A DNA stretch of 64,000 nucleotides from Actinomycetota bacterium (GCA_018268415.1 JAFDWO010000160.1:1-64000); one strand, 5' to 3'; positions 8,034 to 16,534 are shown, numbered from the stretch's first letter. Notes: generated from the letters alone by a model not told the origin. Made by a program: numbers and translations.

Positions 8034-9685
8034 CCGAGGAGCATCGCCGCGAGAGCGGCCTGACCCGCAAACAGCTGCTCGGCACGGGAGCGGGCGCCGC
8101 CGCGGCGGCGATGCTCTCTCCGGCCCTCGGGCTGGACAGGGCGCTCGCCGCCCCGCAGGGCGGCGGCCAGGGGCTCGGCGGCAAGAACGTGATCCTCTTC
8201 CTCACCGACCAAGAGCGGGAGATCCAGCACTTCCCGCCCAACTGGATGCGGGAGAACCTGCCGGGGATGCGGCGCCTGAAGCGGCACGGGCTCAGCTTCG
8301 AATCGGCCTGCACCGCGGCCTGCATGTGCTCGCCCTCGCGCTCCAGCCTGATGACCGGCTACTTCCCGGCCCAGCACGGCGTGAAGTACACGCTCGAGTC
8401 GAACATGGAAGCGACCAAGTACCCGCAGGTCGAGCTGCCGACGACGCTGCCGAACCTCGGCACGGTGATGAAGGCGGCGGGCTACGACGTCGTCTACAAG
8501 GGCAAGTGGCACTGCTCGAAACCGGCGGGCGAAGTGGCCGAGCCCTCGGACCTCGCGAAGTACGGCTTCGAACGCTGGGACCCGCCGGATGCGGGCGCCA
8601 ACCAGAGCGTCCCCGAGGCCGGCGGCGGCGTCACCAACAACGACGGCCGGATCATGGAATCGAAAGGCTCCGCGCAGGAAGCGGCGGAAGGTGCCCTGCA
8701 GTACCTCGACTCGCTGGCGGGCAAGGGTGAAAGGCCGTTCTTCCTCGTCATCTCCCTGGTCAACCCGCACGACGTCCTCTTCTATCCGAGCCGGACCTTC
8801 GAGGAATCGGGTTACGACGACTCCTGGCTGGCGGGGGAGATCGAACTGCCGCCGACCTTCGAGGAAGACCTCAGCACCAAGCCCACCGTGCAGGAACAGT
8901 TCCGGCGCGTGATGAGCCTCACCGGCGAACCGAAGAGCGAAGTCGAAAAACGCGCCTACCTGAACTTCTACGGCAACCTGATGCGCTCCTCGGACAACTA
9001 CGTGGTCGAAGTCCTCGACAGCCTCGAAAAACACGACCTGCTCGACGACACGCTGATCATCCGCACCTCCGACCACGGGGAGATGGGCCTCTCCCACGGC
9101 GGCCTGCGCCAGAAGAACTTCAACTTCTACGAGGAGACCCTCAAAGTCCCGCTCGTCTACTCGAACCCGAAGATGTTCCCGCGGCCGGTCACCTCCGACG
9201 CCCTCGTCTCCCACGTCGACCTCCTCCCCACCCTGGCGAGCCTGGCGGGCGCCCCTCGCTCGGCGCGGCGCGACTGGCAGGGCGTCGACTACTCCGACGT
9301 CGTCCTCAACCCTCACCGCGGCGGCTCTCCGCAGGACTACGTCGCCTTCACCTACGACGACTTCCAGTCGGGCCAGAAGACCGGTCCCTACCCCAAAGAG
9401 CCCAACCACGTGACCTCGATCCGCGAGCAGCGCTGGAAGCTCGCCAAGTACTCCGACGTCACCACCACGGTCGACAAGCAGACCGGTGCGGTCACCGCGA
9501 AGCCCGGTCCCAAACCCCCCCAGTGGGAGATGTACGACCTGAAGACCGACCCCTACGAGGAAGTCAACCTCGCCTTCAAGGACTACGAACGCACGGCGGC
9601 CCAGGAGCGAGAATTCCTCCGCCTGAAGAAGAAGCTGGCGAAGGTGGAGAAGACGCGCCTCCGCCCCCTCGCGAAGTCCGCGTAG
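8030..9685 (+). CDS. Exported arylsulfatase-type sulfatase
   Basis: Sulfatase-family hydrolase of 551 residues. The nucleophile motif CSPSR (Cys at about residue 100) within ACMCSPSRSSLMTG is the classical Cys-type site that needs conversion to formylglycine. Other family blocks are VILFLTDQ near residue 55 (the usual second Asp of the metal site is replaced by Gln), GKWHCSKPAG, and the DHGEMGLSHGG metal site. The N-terminus (LTRKQLL then an Ala-rich helix) resembles a Tat signal, consistent with folding and maturation in the cytoplasm before export. The ATG overlaps the propeller stop by four bases. Substrate is unknown; the only FGE-like gene seen here (5170) lacks catalytic cysteines. Confidence 0.92.
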   Translation: MTEEHRRESGLTRKQLLGTGAGAAAAAMLSPALGLDRALAAPQGGGQGLGGKNVILFLTDQEREIQHFPPNWMRENLPGMRRLKRHGLSFESACTAACMCSPSRSSLMTGYFPAQHGVKYTLESNMEATKYPQVELPTTLPNLGTVMKAAGYDVVYKGKWHCSKPAGEVAEPSDLAKYGFERWDPPDAGANQSVPEAGGGVTNNDGRIMESKGSAQEAAEGALQYLDSLAGKGERPFFLVISLVNPHDVLFYPSRTFEESGYDDSWLAGEIELPPTFEEDLSTKPTVQEQFRRVMSLTGEPKSEVEKRAYLNFYGNLMRSSDNYVVEVLDSLEKHDLLDDTLIIRTSDHGEMGLSHGGLRQKNFNFYEETLKVPLVYSNPKMFPRPVTSDALVSHVDLLPTLASLAGAPRSARRDWQGVDYSDVVLNPHRGGSPQDYVAFTYDDFQSGQKTGPYPKEPNHVTSIREQRWKLAKYSDVTTTVDKQTGAVTAKPGPKPPQWEMYDLKTDPYEEVNLAFKDYERTAAQEREFLRLKKKLAKVEKTRLRPLAKSA

Positions 9686-9744
9686 TCCGCTGACCCCTCG
9701 CGGCGCGGGGGGAGAGATCCGGCGCTGCGTGCCCTTTCCACCGT

Positions 9745-10650
9745 ATGGCGTGGAAAATGCACGCCGCGCGGGATGCGGCGGCCTGGGCGTTGGTTCGGGA
9801 GCAGCACGGCGTCGTGACTCGGCGCCAGTTGATGGCGCTCGGCTACACCCGGCGGGAGATTGAACAGCGCCTCCACAACGGTCGGCTCCACCACATCTCC
9901 CACGGTGTCTATGCCGTCGGGCGCCGCGAGCTCGCGCCGCATGGGCACTGGATGGCGGCGGTGCTCGCGTGCGGGACGGGAGCGGCACTGAGCCACCGGA
10001 GCGCCGCGGAGCTGTGGGGGATCGGCTACGAGGAGCGGGGACGAGTCGACGTCTCGATCCGGCGAAAGAGCAAGATCAGGCGCAAGGGGATCAAGGTCCG
10101 CGCCCGACCCTCCCTCGATAGCCAAGCCGTGGTCCGCAGGTTCGGCATCCCGGTGACCAATCCGGTGCAGACGCTTATCGACCTCGCCACCGAGCTGAAG
10201 GTGATGCGCCTGGAGCGGGCGGTCAACGAGGCCGACAAGCTGGATCTGATCGACCCCGAATCGCTTCGCGAGGCCCTCGACGCCCACGTCGGCAACCCGG
10301 GGGTCAAGACGCTGCGGACGATGCTCGACCGCCACACCTTCCGGCTCTCCGATTCCGACCTCGAGGTCCTCTTCCGGCCCCTGTCCCGCGCCGCGGGCTT
10401 CCCCTTACCGCTGACGAAACACCAGGTCCTGGGCTACGAGGTCGACTTCTGGTTTCCCGACCACGCGCTGGTCGTCGAGACCGACGGGCTCAGGTACCAC
10501 CGCACTCCGGCCCAGCAGGCCCGCATGGCGAAACGAGATCAGAAGCACACGGCGGGCGGCCTGCGCGTCCTCCGCTTCACGCACTGGCAGATCGCCTACG
10601 CGCCCAACGAAGTCACCGCGGTCTTGCGCCAAGTGAGAGCGATCCCGTAG
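9745..10650 (+). CDS. AbiEi-like N-terminal domain fused to a DUF559/Vsr-like nuclease domain
   Basis: A 301-residue protein. The N-terminal part (HGVVTRRQLMALGYTRREIEQ, then HGVYAVGRR and ALSHRSAAELWG) is a winged-helix segment like AbiEi-type antitoxins. The C-terminal 100 residues resemble the DUF559/very-short-patch endonuclease fold: YEVDFWFPDHALVVETDG supplies the acidic residues of a PD-(D/E)xK-like site, followed by AKRDQKHTAGGLRVLRFT. It stands alone between the sulfatase and the haem operon and no toxin gene adjoins it. In known AbiE systems the AbiEii toxin is next door; its absence argues against a functioning toxin-antitoxin pair. Biological role unknown. Confidence 0.75.
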   Translation: MAWKMHAARDAAAWALVREQHGVVTRRQLMALGYTRREIEQRLHNGRLHHISHGVYAVGRRELAPHGHWMAAVLACGTGAALSHRSAAELWGIGYEERGRVDVSIRRKSKIRRKGIKVRARPSLDSQAVVRRFGIPVTNPVQTLIDLATELKVMRLERAVNEADKLDLIDPESLREALDAHVGNPGVKTLRTMLDRHTFRLSDSDLEVLFRPLSRAAGFPLPLTKHQVLGYEVDFWFPDHALVVETDGLRYHRTPAQQARMAKRDQKHTAGGLRVLRFTHWQIAYAPNEVTAVLRQVRAIP

Positions 10651-10693
10651 GTGGCTACAGCCTGCCGGGGCCGCACGCGGGATCGCTCCGTCC

Positions 10694-11074
10694 CTACTCC
10701 CGTATCCGCCGCGCGGCCTCGACCCACAGCGCCTCGACCTCATCCCCCCGGCCCTCCGCGTGCAGCTGTGCGCAGCGCCCGATGAGCTCCGACAGGACGG
10801 CCACCGCCTCCGTGTCCCCCATCGCCGCCAGCCGGTCGAGGCCGAGGGCGTACAGATAGTCCCCGGCCAGCAGCGCCAGGTCCGGATCGTGGCCGGCCAG
10901 CAGCCGCGACTGCCCGTAGTGGAGCAGGTAGCCCTCGCGCACCGCCTCCATCACGAGGCCGTACTCGTCGGCCGCTTCCCCGTCGGGGGACCCGGCCACC
11001 TCCACCACGTGCCCCGCGATCGGGGTGTCCTCACCGCGGAGCTGCTCGGCGAGGACCTGGAGCGCGGCACTCAT
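10694..11074 (-). CDS. Small helical protein of unknown function at the end of the haem operon
   Basis: A 126-residue, all-helical, acidic protein I cannot name. The central segment SRLLAGHDPDLALLAGDYLY followed by ALGLDRLAAMGDTEAV resembles, in spacing, the GD-x(12)-GD helices of polyprenyl diphosphate synthases and of the small HepS-type subunits. No aspartate-rich catalytic motif is present. Its ATG overlaps the hemL stop by four bases (ATGA), so it is translationally coupled to hemL. Either a haem-pathway accessory protein or a HepS-like non-catalytic subunit is possible; both are inference. Confidence 0.6.
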   Translation of the reverse strand: MSAALQVLAEQLRGEDTPIAGHVVEVAGSPDGEAADEYGLVMEAVREGYLLHYGQSRLLAGHDPDLALLAGDYLYALGLDRLAAMGDTEAVAVLSELIGRCAQLHAEGRGDEVEALWVEAARRIRE

Positions 11075-12327
11075 CCGAGGACCTCGTCGAGGGCCTCGCC
11101 CGCGGCTTCCAGGGTCCGGTCGACGCTCGCCTCGTTGTGGGCCAGCGACACGAACCAGGCCTCGAACTGGGCCGGCGGCGGGTACACGCCACGGTCCAGA
11201 AGGGCCCGACAGAAGTGCGCGTGGGCATCGGTGTCGCAGGCGGTCGCGTCCTCGAAGTTCCGCACCGGCCGATCGCTGAAGAACAGCGTCACCAGCCCGG
11301 GGGCGCGCGAGACCTGCAGCGGCCGATCCGCCGCCAGCGCCTCGAACCCGTCCGCGAGGCGGTCGGTCAACGCGCCCAGCCGCTCGTAGGCGGCGGCGTC
11401 GAGCCCGTCCAGCGTCGCCAGCCCGGCGGCCGCCGCGAGCGGGTTCCCCGACAGCGTCCCCGCCTGGTAGACGTCCCCGGCCGGGGCGATCCGTTCCATC
11501 GCCTCGCGGGGGCCGGCGAACGCCGCGGCGGGCAGCCCGCCGCCGATGATCTTGCCCATCACGGTCAGATCGGGTTCGATCCCGAACAGCTCCTGCGCCC
11601 CGCCGCGCGCCACCCGGAACCCGGTGATCACCTCATCGAAGATCAGCTGCGTCCCCGCCGCGCGAGTCGTCTCGCGGAGGAACTCGAGGAAGCCCTCGGC
11701 GGCCGGGACGACGCCCATGTTGGCGGCGACCGGCTCGGCCAGCAGCGCCGCCGGCTCATGCTCGGCGAGCGCCGCCTCGACCGCGGCGCGGTCGTTCCAC
11801 GGCACCACCACGGTCAGCGCCGCCATTGCCGGCGGCACGCCGGGGCTGCCCGGCACCGAGAGCGTCGCCATCCCCGAGCCGCCCTCGGCCAGCAGCCCGT
11901 CGGAGTGCCCGTGGTAGGCACCGGCGAACTTGACCACCACCTCGCGGCCGGTGATCGCCCGCGCCAGGCGCACCGCGCTCATCGCCGCCTCGGTGCCGGA
12001 GCTGGTCATCCGCACCATCTCCACCGAGGGGAAGCGCGACGCCACCTCTTCGGCGAGGCGCACCTCGATCGCCGTCGCGGCGCCGTAGCTCGTCCCCCGC
12101 TTGGCCGCCTCGATCACCGCGGAGACCACCGCCGGGTCGGCGTGACCGAGGATCAGCGGGCCCCAGGAGCAGACCCAGTCGATATAGCGGTTGCCCTCGA
12201 CGTCGACCAGCTCGGCGCCTTCGCCACGATCGATGAAGATCGGCTCGCGGCCGATCTGGCGCATCGCCCGGACCGGTGAGTTCACCCCGCCCGGCAGCAC
12301 CTGCAGGGCGCGGTCGTAGACGGGCAC
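11071..12327 (-). CDS. hemL: Glutamate-1-semialdehyde 2,1-aminomutase
   Basis: Class III PLP aminotransferase of 418 residues that converts glutamate-1-semialdehyde to 5-aminolevulinate in the C5 pathway. Diagnostic blocks are PGGVNSPVRAM at the N-terminus, the substrate/PLP segment SSGTEAAMSAVRLAR, FDEVITGFRV, and the PLP lysine in VMGKIIGGGLPAAAF. The GTG start at 12327 is one base after the stop of the siroheme-decarboxylase-like gene, indicating tight coupling. With hemB upstream it supplies the first steps of tetrapyrrole synthesis. Later haem genes (hemC, hemD, hemE) are not in the window. Confidence 0.96.
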   Translation of the reverse strand: MPVYDRALQVLPGGVNSPVRAMRQIGREPIFIDRGEGAELVDVEGNRYIDWVCSWGPLILGHADPAVVSAVIEAAKRGTSYGAATAIEVRLAEEVASRFPSVEMVRMTSSGTEAAMSAVRLARAITGREVVVKFAGAYHGHSDGLLAEGGSGMATLSVPGSPGVPPAMAALTVVVPWNDRAAVEAALAEHEPAALLAEPVAANMGVVPAAEGFLEFLRETTRAAGTQLIFDEVITGFRVARGGAQELFGIEPDLTVMGKIIGGGLPAAAFAGPREAMERIAPAGDVYQAGTLSGNPLAAAAGLATLDGLDAAAYERLGALTDRLADGFEALAADRPLQVSRAPGLVTLFFSDRPVRNFEDATACDTDAHAHFCRALLDRGVYPPPAQFEAWFVSLAHNEASVDRTLEAAGEALDEVLG

Positions 12328-12328
12328 T

Positions 12329-13414
12329 CTAGGAGTGCGCCGCCTCCCACTCGGCGTAATCCGGGGTGAAGTAGTGGAGGCGAATCTTCTTGTACTCGGT
12401 CGAGGAGTAGAGCGTGGCCCGATCGTCGGGACCCATGTCGCACTTCTCGGCGATCGAGTCGAGCACCGCGTCGCACTCCTCCTTGGAGCGGCCGTGGGCC
12501 ATGGTGAAGACGCTGTAGGGCCAGTCCTCGTAGGTCGGCCGCTCGTAACAGTGGCTGATCCCGCGGGTCGCCGCCATGCGGCCGCCGATCTCGAGGACCC
12601 GATCCTCGGGGACCTTCCAGACGCCCATCCCGTTCGCCGAGAAGCCCGCCCGCCGGTGGAAGAGGATCGCCGCGACGCGACGCAGGATCTTGCGGTCGAC
12701 CATGCCGCCGAGGTGGGCGAGGAGGTCCTCGGTCGACATCCCGAGCTCCTGGGCCGCCTCGTCGTAGGGACGCGCGGTCGCCTTCATCGGCCCCTGCAGC
12801 GCCTTGATGACCGCGATGTCGCCGTCGTCGTAGGGCTGCGGTTCGAGCTCACGCGGCGGCGCGGCCTCGACCGAGGCGGCGAGCGCGTCGGTCCCCTTCT
12901 CCATCTCCAGGTTCATGTTGATCTTGAAGAGGGTGAGGGTCGGCAGTTCGCGCATCGACTCGGCGCCGGTCTCCTCCTTCAGCGCCTCGATCGAGCCCTT
13001 CAGGCCGAGCTTCGAGTCGGGCGGCGTGGCGATCGTGAACCAGAGGTTGAAGTCGTGCGTGCGCAGGTAGTTATGCGAGACGCCCGGGTGGGCGTTGACC
13101 ATACGGGCCGCGCGCTGCGGGTTCTCGGAGTCGACTTTGGCGGCGACCAGCATCGATTCGTAGCCGAGCGCGCGGGTGTCGAAGATCGGCGTGATCTCGC
13201 GGATGATCCGGCCGTCGAGCAGGCGCTGGGTGCGCCCGAGGACGTCCTCGAGCTCCAGTTCGGCCTCGCCGGCGACCAGCGCGAACGGTTCCGGGTCGAG
13301 CGGAAAGTTCGACTGCAGGAGGTTCATCAGGTGCTTGTCGGTCTCGTCGAGCGGGATCGCCGAGCCGCCCTTGCGCGTGCGCGCCTTCGACTGCGGAACT
13401 TTCACTGAAGCCAA
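12329..13414 (-). CDS. Fused AhbA/AhbB-like siroheme decarboxylase (often annotated as an Lrp/AsnC regulator)
   Basis: A 361-residue protein with two tandem Lrp/AsnC-like halves. The first half carries NFPLDPEPFALVAGEAELEL and SHNYLRTHDFNLWFTI, the AhbA-type signature. The second half, after about residue 200, carries SHCYERPTYEDWPYSVFTM followed by AHGRSKEEC, the AhbB-type signature. In known systems AhbA and AhbB form a heterodimer converting siroheme to didecarboxysiroheme; here both halves are one chain. Start choice: TTG at 13414 has AAGGAGG seven bases upstream and overlaps hemB by 13 bp; an in-frame GTG at 13405 would overlap the hemB stop (GTGA) but has poorer spacing. A regulator role is less likely given the motifs. 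Confidence 0.75.
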   Translation of the reverse strand: MASVKVPQSKARTRKGGSAIPLDETDKHLMNLLQSNFPLDPEPFALVAGEAELELEDVLGRTQRLLDGRIIREITPIFDTRALGYESMLVAAKVDSENPQRAARMVNAHPGVSHNYLRTHDFNLWFTIATPPDSKLGLKGSIEALKEETGAESMRELPTLTLFKINMNLEMEKGTDALAASVEAAPPRELEPQPYDDGDIAVIKALQGPMKATARPYDEAAQELGMSTEDLLAHLGGMVDRKILRRVAAILFHRRAGFSANGMGVWKVPEDRVLEIGGRMAATRGISHCYERPTYEDWPYSVFTMAHGRSKEECDAVLDSIAEKCDMGPDDRATLYSSTEYKKIRLHYFTPDYAEWEAAHS

Positions 13415-14376
13415 CCTGCGGCCTCCTTCGCGTAGTAGGTGATGATCGCGTCGGCGCCGGCGCGGCGCAGCCCGGTCAACGTCTCGAGGACAGCCTGCCG
13501 CTCATCGAGCCAACCGTTCAGCACAGCGGCTTTCAGCGCGGAGTACTCGCCCGACACATGGTAGGTGGCGATCGGCGCCCCGGTCGCCTCCTTGACCCGG
13601 CGGATGATGTCCATGTAAGGGGTTGCGGGCTTGACCATCAGCATGTCGGCGCCCTCCTCGAGATCCAGTTCGGCCTCGCGCACGCCTTCGGTGCCGTTCG
13701 CCGGGTCCATCTGGTATCCGCGCCGATCGCCGAAGTCGGGGGTCGACTCGGCGGCATCACGGAACGGCCCGTAGAACGCCGACGCGTACTTGGCGCTGTA
13801 GGCGATGATCGGCACTTCCGGGTGGCCCTCCTCGTCGAGCTGGTACCGGATCGCGCCGACCCGGCCGTCCATCATGTCGCTCGGCGCGACCGCGTCGGCG
13901 CCCGCGTCGGCGTGGGAGATCGCGGTTTTGGCGATCAGCTCGACGCTGAGGTCGTTCTGGATCCGGCCCTCGGCGTCGGGGATGCCGCAGTGGCCGTGGT
14001 CGGTGTACTCGCAGAGGCAGACGTCGGTGATCACGGCGAGGTCGGGGTGGGCCTCCTTCAGCGCGCGGATCGCCATCTGCACGATCCCCTCGTCGTCGTA
14101 GGCGCCGGAGCCGACCTCGTCCTTGTCGGCCGGGATGCCGAAGATCAGCATCGACCCGATCCCCGCCGCGGCGACCTCGCCCGCGTGCTCGACCAGGTTG
14201 GAGATCGAGTACCGCTCGATGCCGGGCATCGAGGGGATCTCCTCGCGGACGTTCTCGCCGGCGACGACGAAGGCGGGCATGATCAGGTGCTCCGGGGAGA
14301 GCTCGGTCTCGCGGACGAGCGAGCGGAAGGTGTCGGTGCCGCGGAGGCGCCGCAGGCGGGTGGCGGGGAAGGGCAT
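13402..14376 (-). CDS. hemB: Porphobilinogen synthase (delta-aminolevulinate dehydratase)
   Basis: HemB of 324 residues, joining two 5-aminolevulinate molecules into porphobilinogen. The zinc-site cysteines are visible in TDVCLCEYTDHGHCG, and the two Schiff-base lysines lie in IAYSAKYASAFYGPF and LMVKPATPYMD. I place the start at ATG 14376 (MPFPATRLRRLRG), which fits family length; upstream in-frame sequence runs into the divergent ABC gene. It is the first gene of the hemB/AhbAB-like/hemL/orphan unit. Only 34 bp separate it from the ABC ATPase start, so the two divergent promoters must be very compact. Confidence 0.96.
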   Translation of the reverse strand: MPFPATRLRRLRGTDTFRSLVRETELSPEHLIMPAFVVAGENVREEIPSMPGIERYSISNLVEHAGEVAAAGIGSMLIFGIPADKDEVGSGAYDDEGIVQMAIRALKEAHPDLAVITDVCLCEYTDHGHCGIPDAEGRIQNDLSVELIAKTAISHADAGADAVAPSDMMDGRVGAIRYQLDEEGHPEVPIIAYSAKYASAFYGPFRDAAESTPDFGDRRGYQMDPANGTEGVREAELDLEEGADMLMVKPATPYMDIIRRVKEATGAPIATYHVSGEYSALKAAVLNGWLDERQAVLETLTGLRRAGADAIITYYAKEAAGWLQ

Positions 14377-14410
14377 CCTTTCCGAGTTTAGGGGAGGTAG
14401 CTTTGGCGGC

Positions 14411-15115
14411 GTGCAGGCACGGGGCTTGGTCAAGCGCTTCGGCGACCGGGAAGCGCTGAAGGGGGTCGGCTTCTCCGCGGAGCCGAGGGAGCTCGTCGCG
14501 GTGATCGGGCCCAACGGGGCCGGCAAGACGACGTTGCTGTCGATCCTGGCCGGGATCCAGGCAGCGGACGGCGGCGAGGTCGAGACCGGGGACGGGACGG
14601 TCGGCTGGGTGCCACAACAGGCCGCGCTCTATCGGCGACTGACGGTGGAGGAGAACCTGTTGCTGTTCGCGCGGCTGGAGAAGCACGAGGACCCGTCTGC
14701 GTCGGTCGAGGAGATGCTCGACCTGACCGGGCTCCGCGAGCGCCGGGGCGAGATCGTCGCCCGCCTCTCGGGCGGCAACCAGCAGCGGATCAACATCGCG
14801 ATCGGGCTCCTCTCGCGGCCGAGCGTGCTGCTGCTGGACGAGCCGAGCGTCGGCCTCGATTCGCGCCAACGGGCACGTCTGTGGGAGTTCGTCTCGGCCC
14901 TCGCCGGCCGCGGGACGACGGTGATCTTCTCCACCCACGACATCCAGGAGGCGGAGCGGTACGGCAACCGGGTGCTGGTACTGGCCGACGGCGAGGCGCT
15001 CTTCGACGGCCCCGCGGAGGAGCTCCGCGAAGCGGTCCGGCGCGAGGCGCCGGAGGCTGCCGACCGCGATTTCGAGACCGCCTTCGTCGCCTACCTCCAC
15101 CACCGGGGGCACTGA
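14411..15115 (+). CDS. ABC transporter ATP-binding protein (ABC-2 type partner)
   Basis: ATPase of 234 residues. Walker A is GPNGAGKTT, the signature loop is LSGGNQQRI, Walker B is VLLLDEPSVGLD and the switch histidine follows in IFSTHDIQE. The GTG start at 14411 (VQARGLVKRFG) fits the family N-terminus; a GGGGAGG lies 13 bases upstream, a rather long spacing. The permease gene begins two bases after its stop, so the pair forms one exporter. The signature with NQQ rather than MKQ is the CcmA-like variant common in ABC-2 exporters. Substrate unknown. Confidence 0.92.
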   Translation: MQARGLVKRFGDREALKGVGFSAEPRELVAVIGPNGAGKTTLLSILAGIQAADGGEVETGDGTVGWVPQQAALYRRLTVEENLLLFARLEKHEDPSASVEEMLDLTGLRERRGEIVARLSGGNQQRINIAIGLLSRPSVLLLDEPSVGLDSRQRARLWEFVSALAGRGTTVIFSTHDIQEAERYGNRVLVLADGEALFDGPAEELREAVRREAPEAADRDFETAFVAYLHHRGH

Positions 15116-15117
15116 CG

Positions 15118-16470
15118 GTGCGCTGGCTGCTGCTCAAGGACCTGCAGATCCTCCGCCGTTCGCCGCTCCAGGCGGTATTGCTGGTCGCCTACCCGGTGCT
15201 GATCGCGGTGCTGGTCGGGCTCGCCGTCTCACGCGGGCCGGAGAAGCCGCGGGTCGCGCTGCTGAACGAAGTTCCCGCCAACGCGCGGGTCAGCCTCAGC
15301 GGCACGAAGCTCCCTTCGGCCAACGTCCAGCGGCGGATCTGCGACAAAGTCGAATGCGTCCACGTCCACTCGCGTGACGAAGCGGTGGCGAAGGTCGAAT
15401 CGGGTGACGTGCTCGCCGCGCTGATCCTGCCCGAAGACCTGGTCAACAAGATCAACTCGCTCTCCACCCTCTCCCCCGGCACGCCGAAGGTCGAAGTGCT
15501 GGTCAACGAATCCGACCCGCTGAAGGCGGGCATCGTCGACGACAGGATCGAAGCGCTGCTCGCGCAGGCGAACCTGACCCTGGCCAAGCGGATCGCGGCC
15601 GAAGGCGGCAAGTACCTGAACCTGGTGATCAGGGGCGGTGACCTGCCCGTGCTCGGCGGCGGGATCCACATCCTCGGCCTGCAGGCGAGCGCCCACATCC
15701 TCGAAGCGATCGAACCGGCACTGCCGAACGGACCGCTGAAGGTGGCGCTGTCCCAGGTGACCGAATTCGCCAACCAGGCGGGCGAGAACCTCGACATCGC
15801 CGGGCCGCTGATCAACCGCCTCGCCCAGCCGATCACGGTCGAGAAGGTCGCCGTCGGCGGTTCCTCGCCACCCCTGGAAACCTTCGCGATCGCCGTGGCC
15901 GCCACCCTGACGCTTGCCTTCGTCGCGGTGCTCCTCGTGGCCGGGTCGCTCGCCCTGGAGCGCGAGGAGAACGCCTACCCGCGCCTCACCCGCGGCCTCG
16001 TCTCCGCCAGGGCGCTACTCGGGGAGAAGGTCCTGCTCGGGGTCGTCGTCGGCCTGGTCGTGACGATCCTGATGCTGGCCGGCCTGACGATCTTCGTACC
16101 GCTGGAGTGGAGCCGGTTCGGCCTCTGGCTGGCGGCGATCGTGGTCGGCGGCGCATCCCTGGCGACGGCGGGTGCGGCGCTCGGGGCGGCGGCCCGCGAG
16201 GTGCGCGCCGTCTCGCTCCTCGCCTTCATGGTGACCCTGCCGGTCGCCTTCCTCTCGCTGGTCCCCTCGGGCACGGTCGGCCAGGGCCTCTACGACGTGA
16301 TCAAGGTGATCACCGCCCTCTTCCCGTTCAAGCCGGCGCTGGAAGCGATCACCTCGGCCCTGGAAGCCGGCAACGGCGGGATCGGCGGCCCGCTCCTCCA
16401 CCTGGCGATCCTCTGCATCGCCTACGCGGCGATCGCCCGCCTGGCCCTCCGCCGTTTCACCCGCGTCTGA
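15118..16470 (+). CDS. ABC-2 type transporter permease with large extracytoplasmic domain
   Basis: Permease of 450 residues. A first membrane helix (about residues 18-38) is followed by an extracytoplasmic domain of about 230 residues, then five or six helices at the C-terminus, the YhgE/NatB-like ABC-2 layout. The GTG start at 15118 follows the ATPase stop by two bases. By count, glutamate codons in the extracytoplasmic loop are 13 GAA to 3 GAG, whereas in the C-terminal membrane domain they are 2 GAA to 6 GAG; see the codon-switch findings. Substrate unknown; drug, lipid or polymer export are all possible. Confidence 0.88.
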   Translation: MRWLLLKDLQILRRSPLQAVLLVAYPVLIAVLVGLAVSRGPEKPRVALLNEVPANARVSLSGTKLPSANVQRRICDKVECVHVHSRDEAVAKVESGDVLAALILPEDLVNKINSLSTLSPGTPKVEVLVNESDPLKAGIVDDRIEALLAQANLTLAKRIAAEGGKYLNLVIRGGDLPVLGGGIHILGLQASAHILEAIEPALPNGPLKVALSQVTEFANQAGENLDIAGPLINRLAQPITVEKVAVGGSSPPLETFAIAVAATLTLAFVAVLLVAGSLALEREENAYPRLTRGLVSARALLGEKVLLGVVVGLVVTILMLAGLTIFVPLEWSRFGLWLAAIVVGGASLATAGAALGAAAREVRAVSLLAFMVTLPVAFLSLVPSGTVGQGLYDVIKVITALFPFKPALEAITSALEAGNGGIGGPLLHLAILCIAYAAIARLALRRFTRV

Positions 16471-16491
16471 GTTTCGTCACAGCGCCCGGTC

Positions 16492-16534
16492 GATGGGCCG
16501 AAAGCTCAAGCATGTCTTGAGTTTTCGGCCCATC
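16492..16534. repeat. Palindromic repeat, copy 1 (19-bp arms, 5-nt loop)
   Basis: Arms at 16492-16510 and 16516-16534 pair with a single G-T wobble around the loop CATGT. The same palindrome recurs at 63280-63322 with perfect arms. Here it lies between the converging ABC permease and the cyclotransferase-like gene and overlaps the stop codon of the latter. A bidirectional terminator role is possible at this site, as the right arm carries a TTTT, but the second copy sits between divergent genes, which a terminator would not explain. Confidence 0.8.

Noticed and set aside
9745-10650. Type IV toxin-antitoxin system
   Set aside because: No AbiEii-like toxin gene is adjacent; only the AbiEi-like domain fused to a DUF559-like domain is present.
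12329-13414. Simple Lrp/AsnC transcriptional regulator
   Set aside because: Both halves carry siroheme-decarboxylase signatures and the gene is inside a haem operon; a regulator role is possible but second choice.
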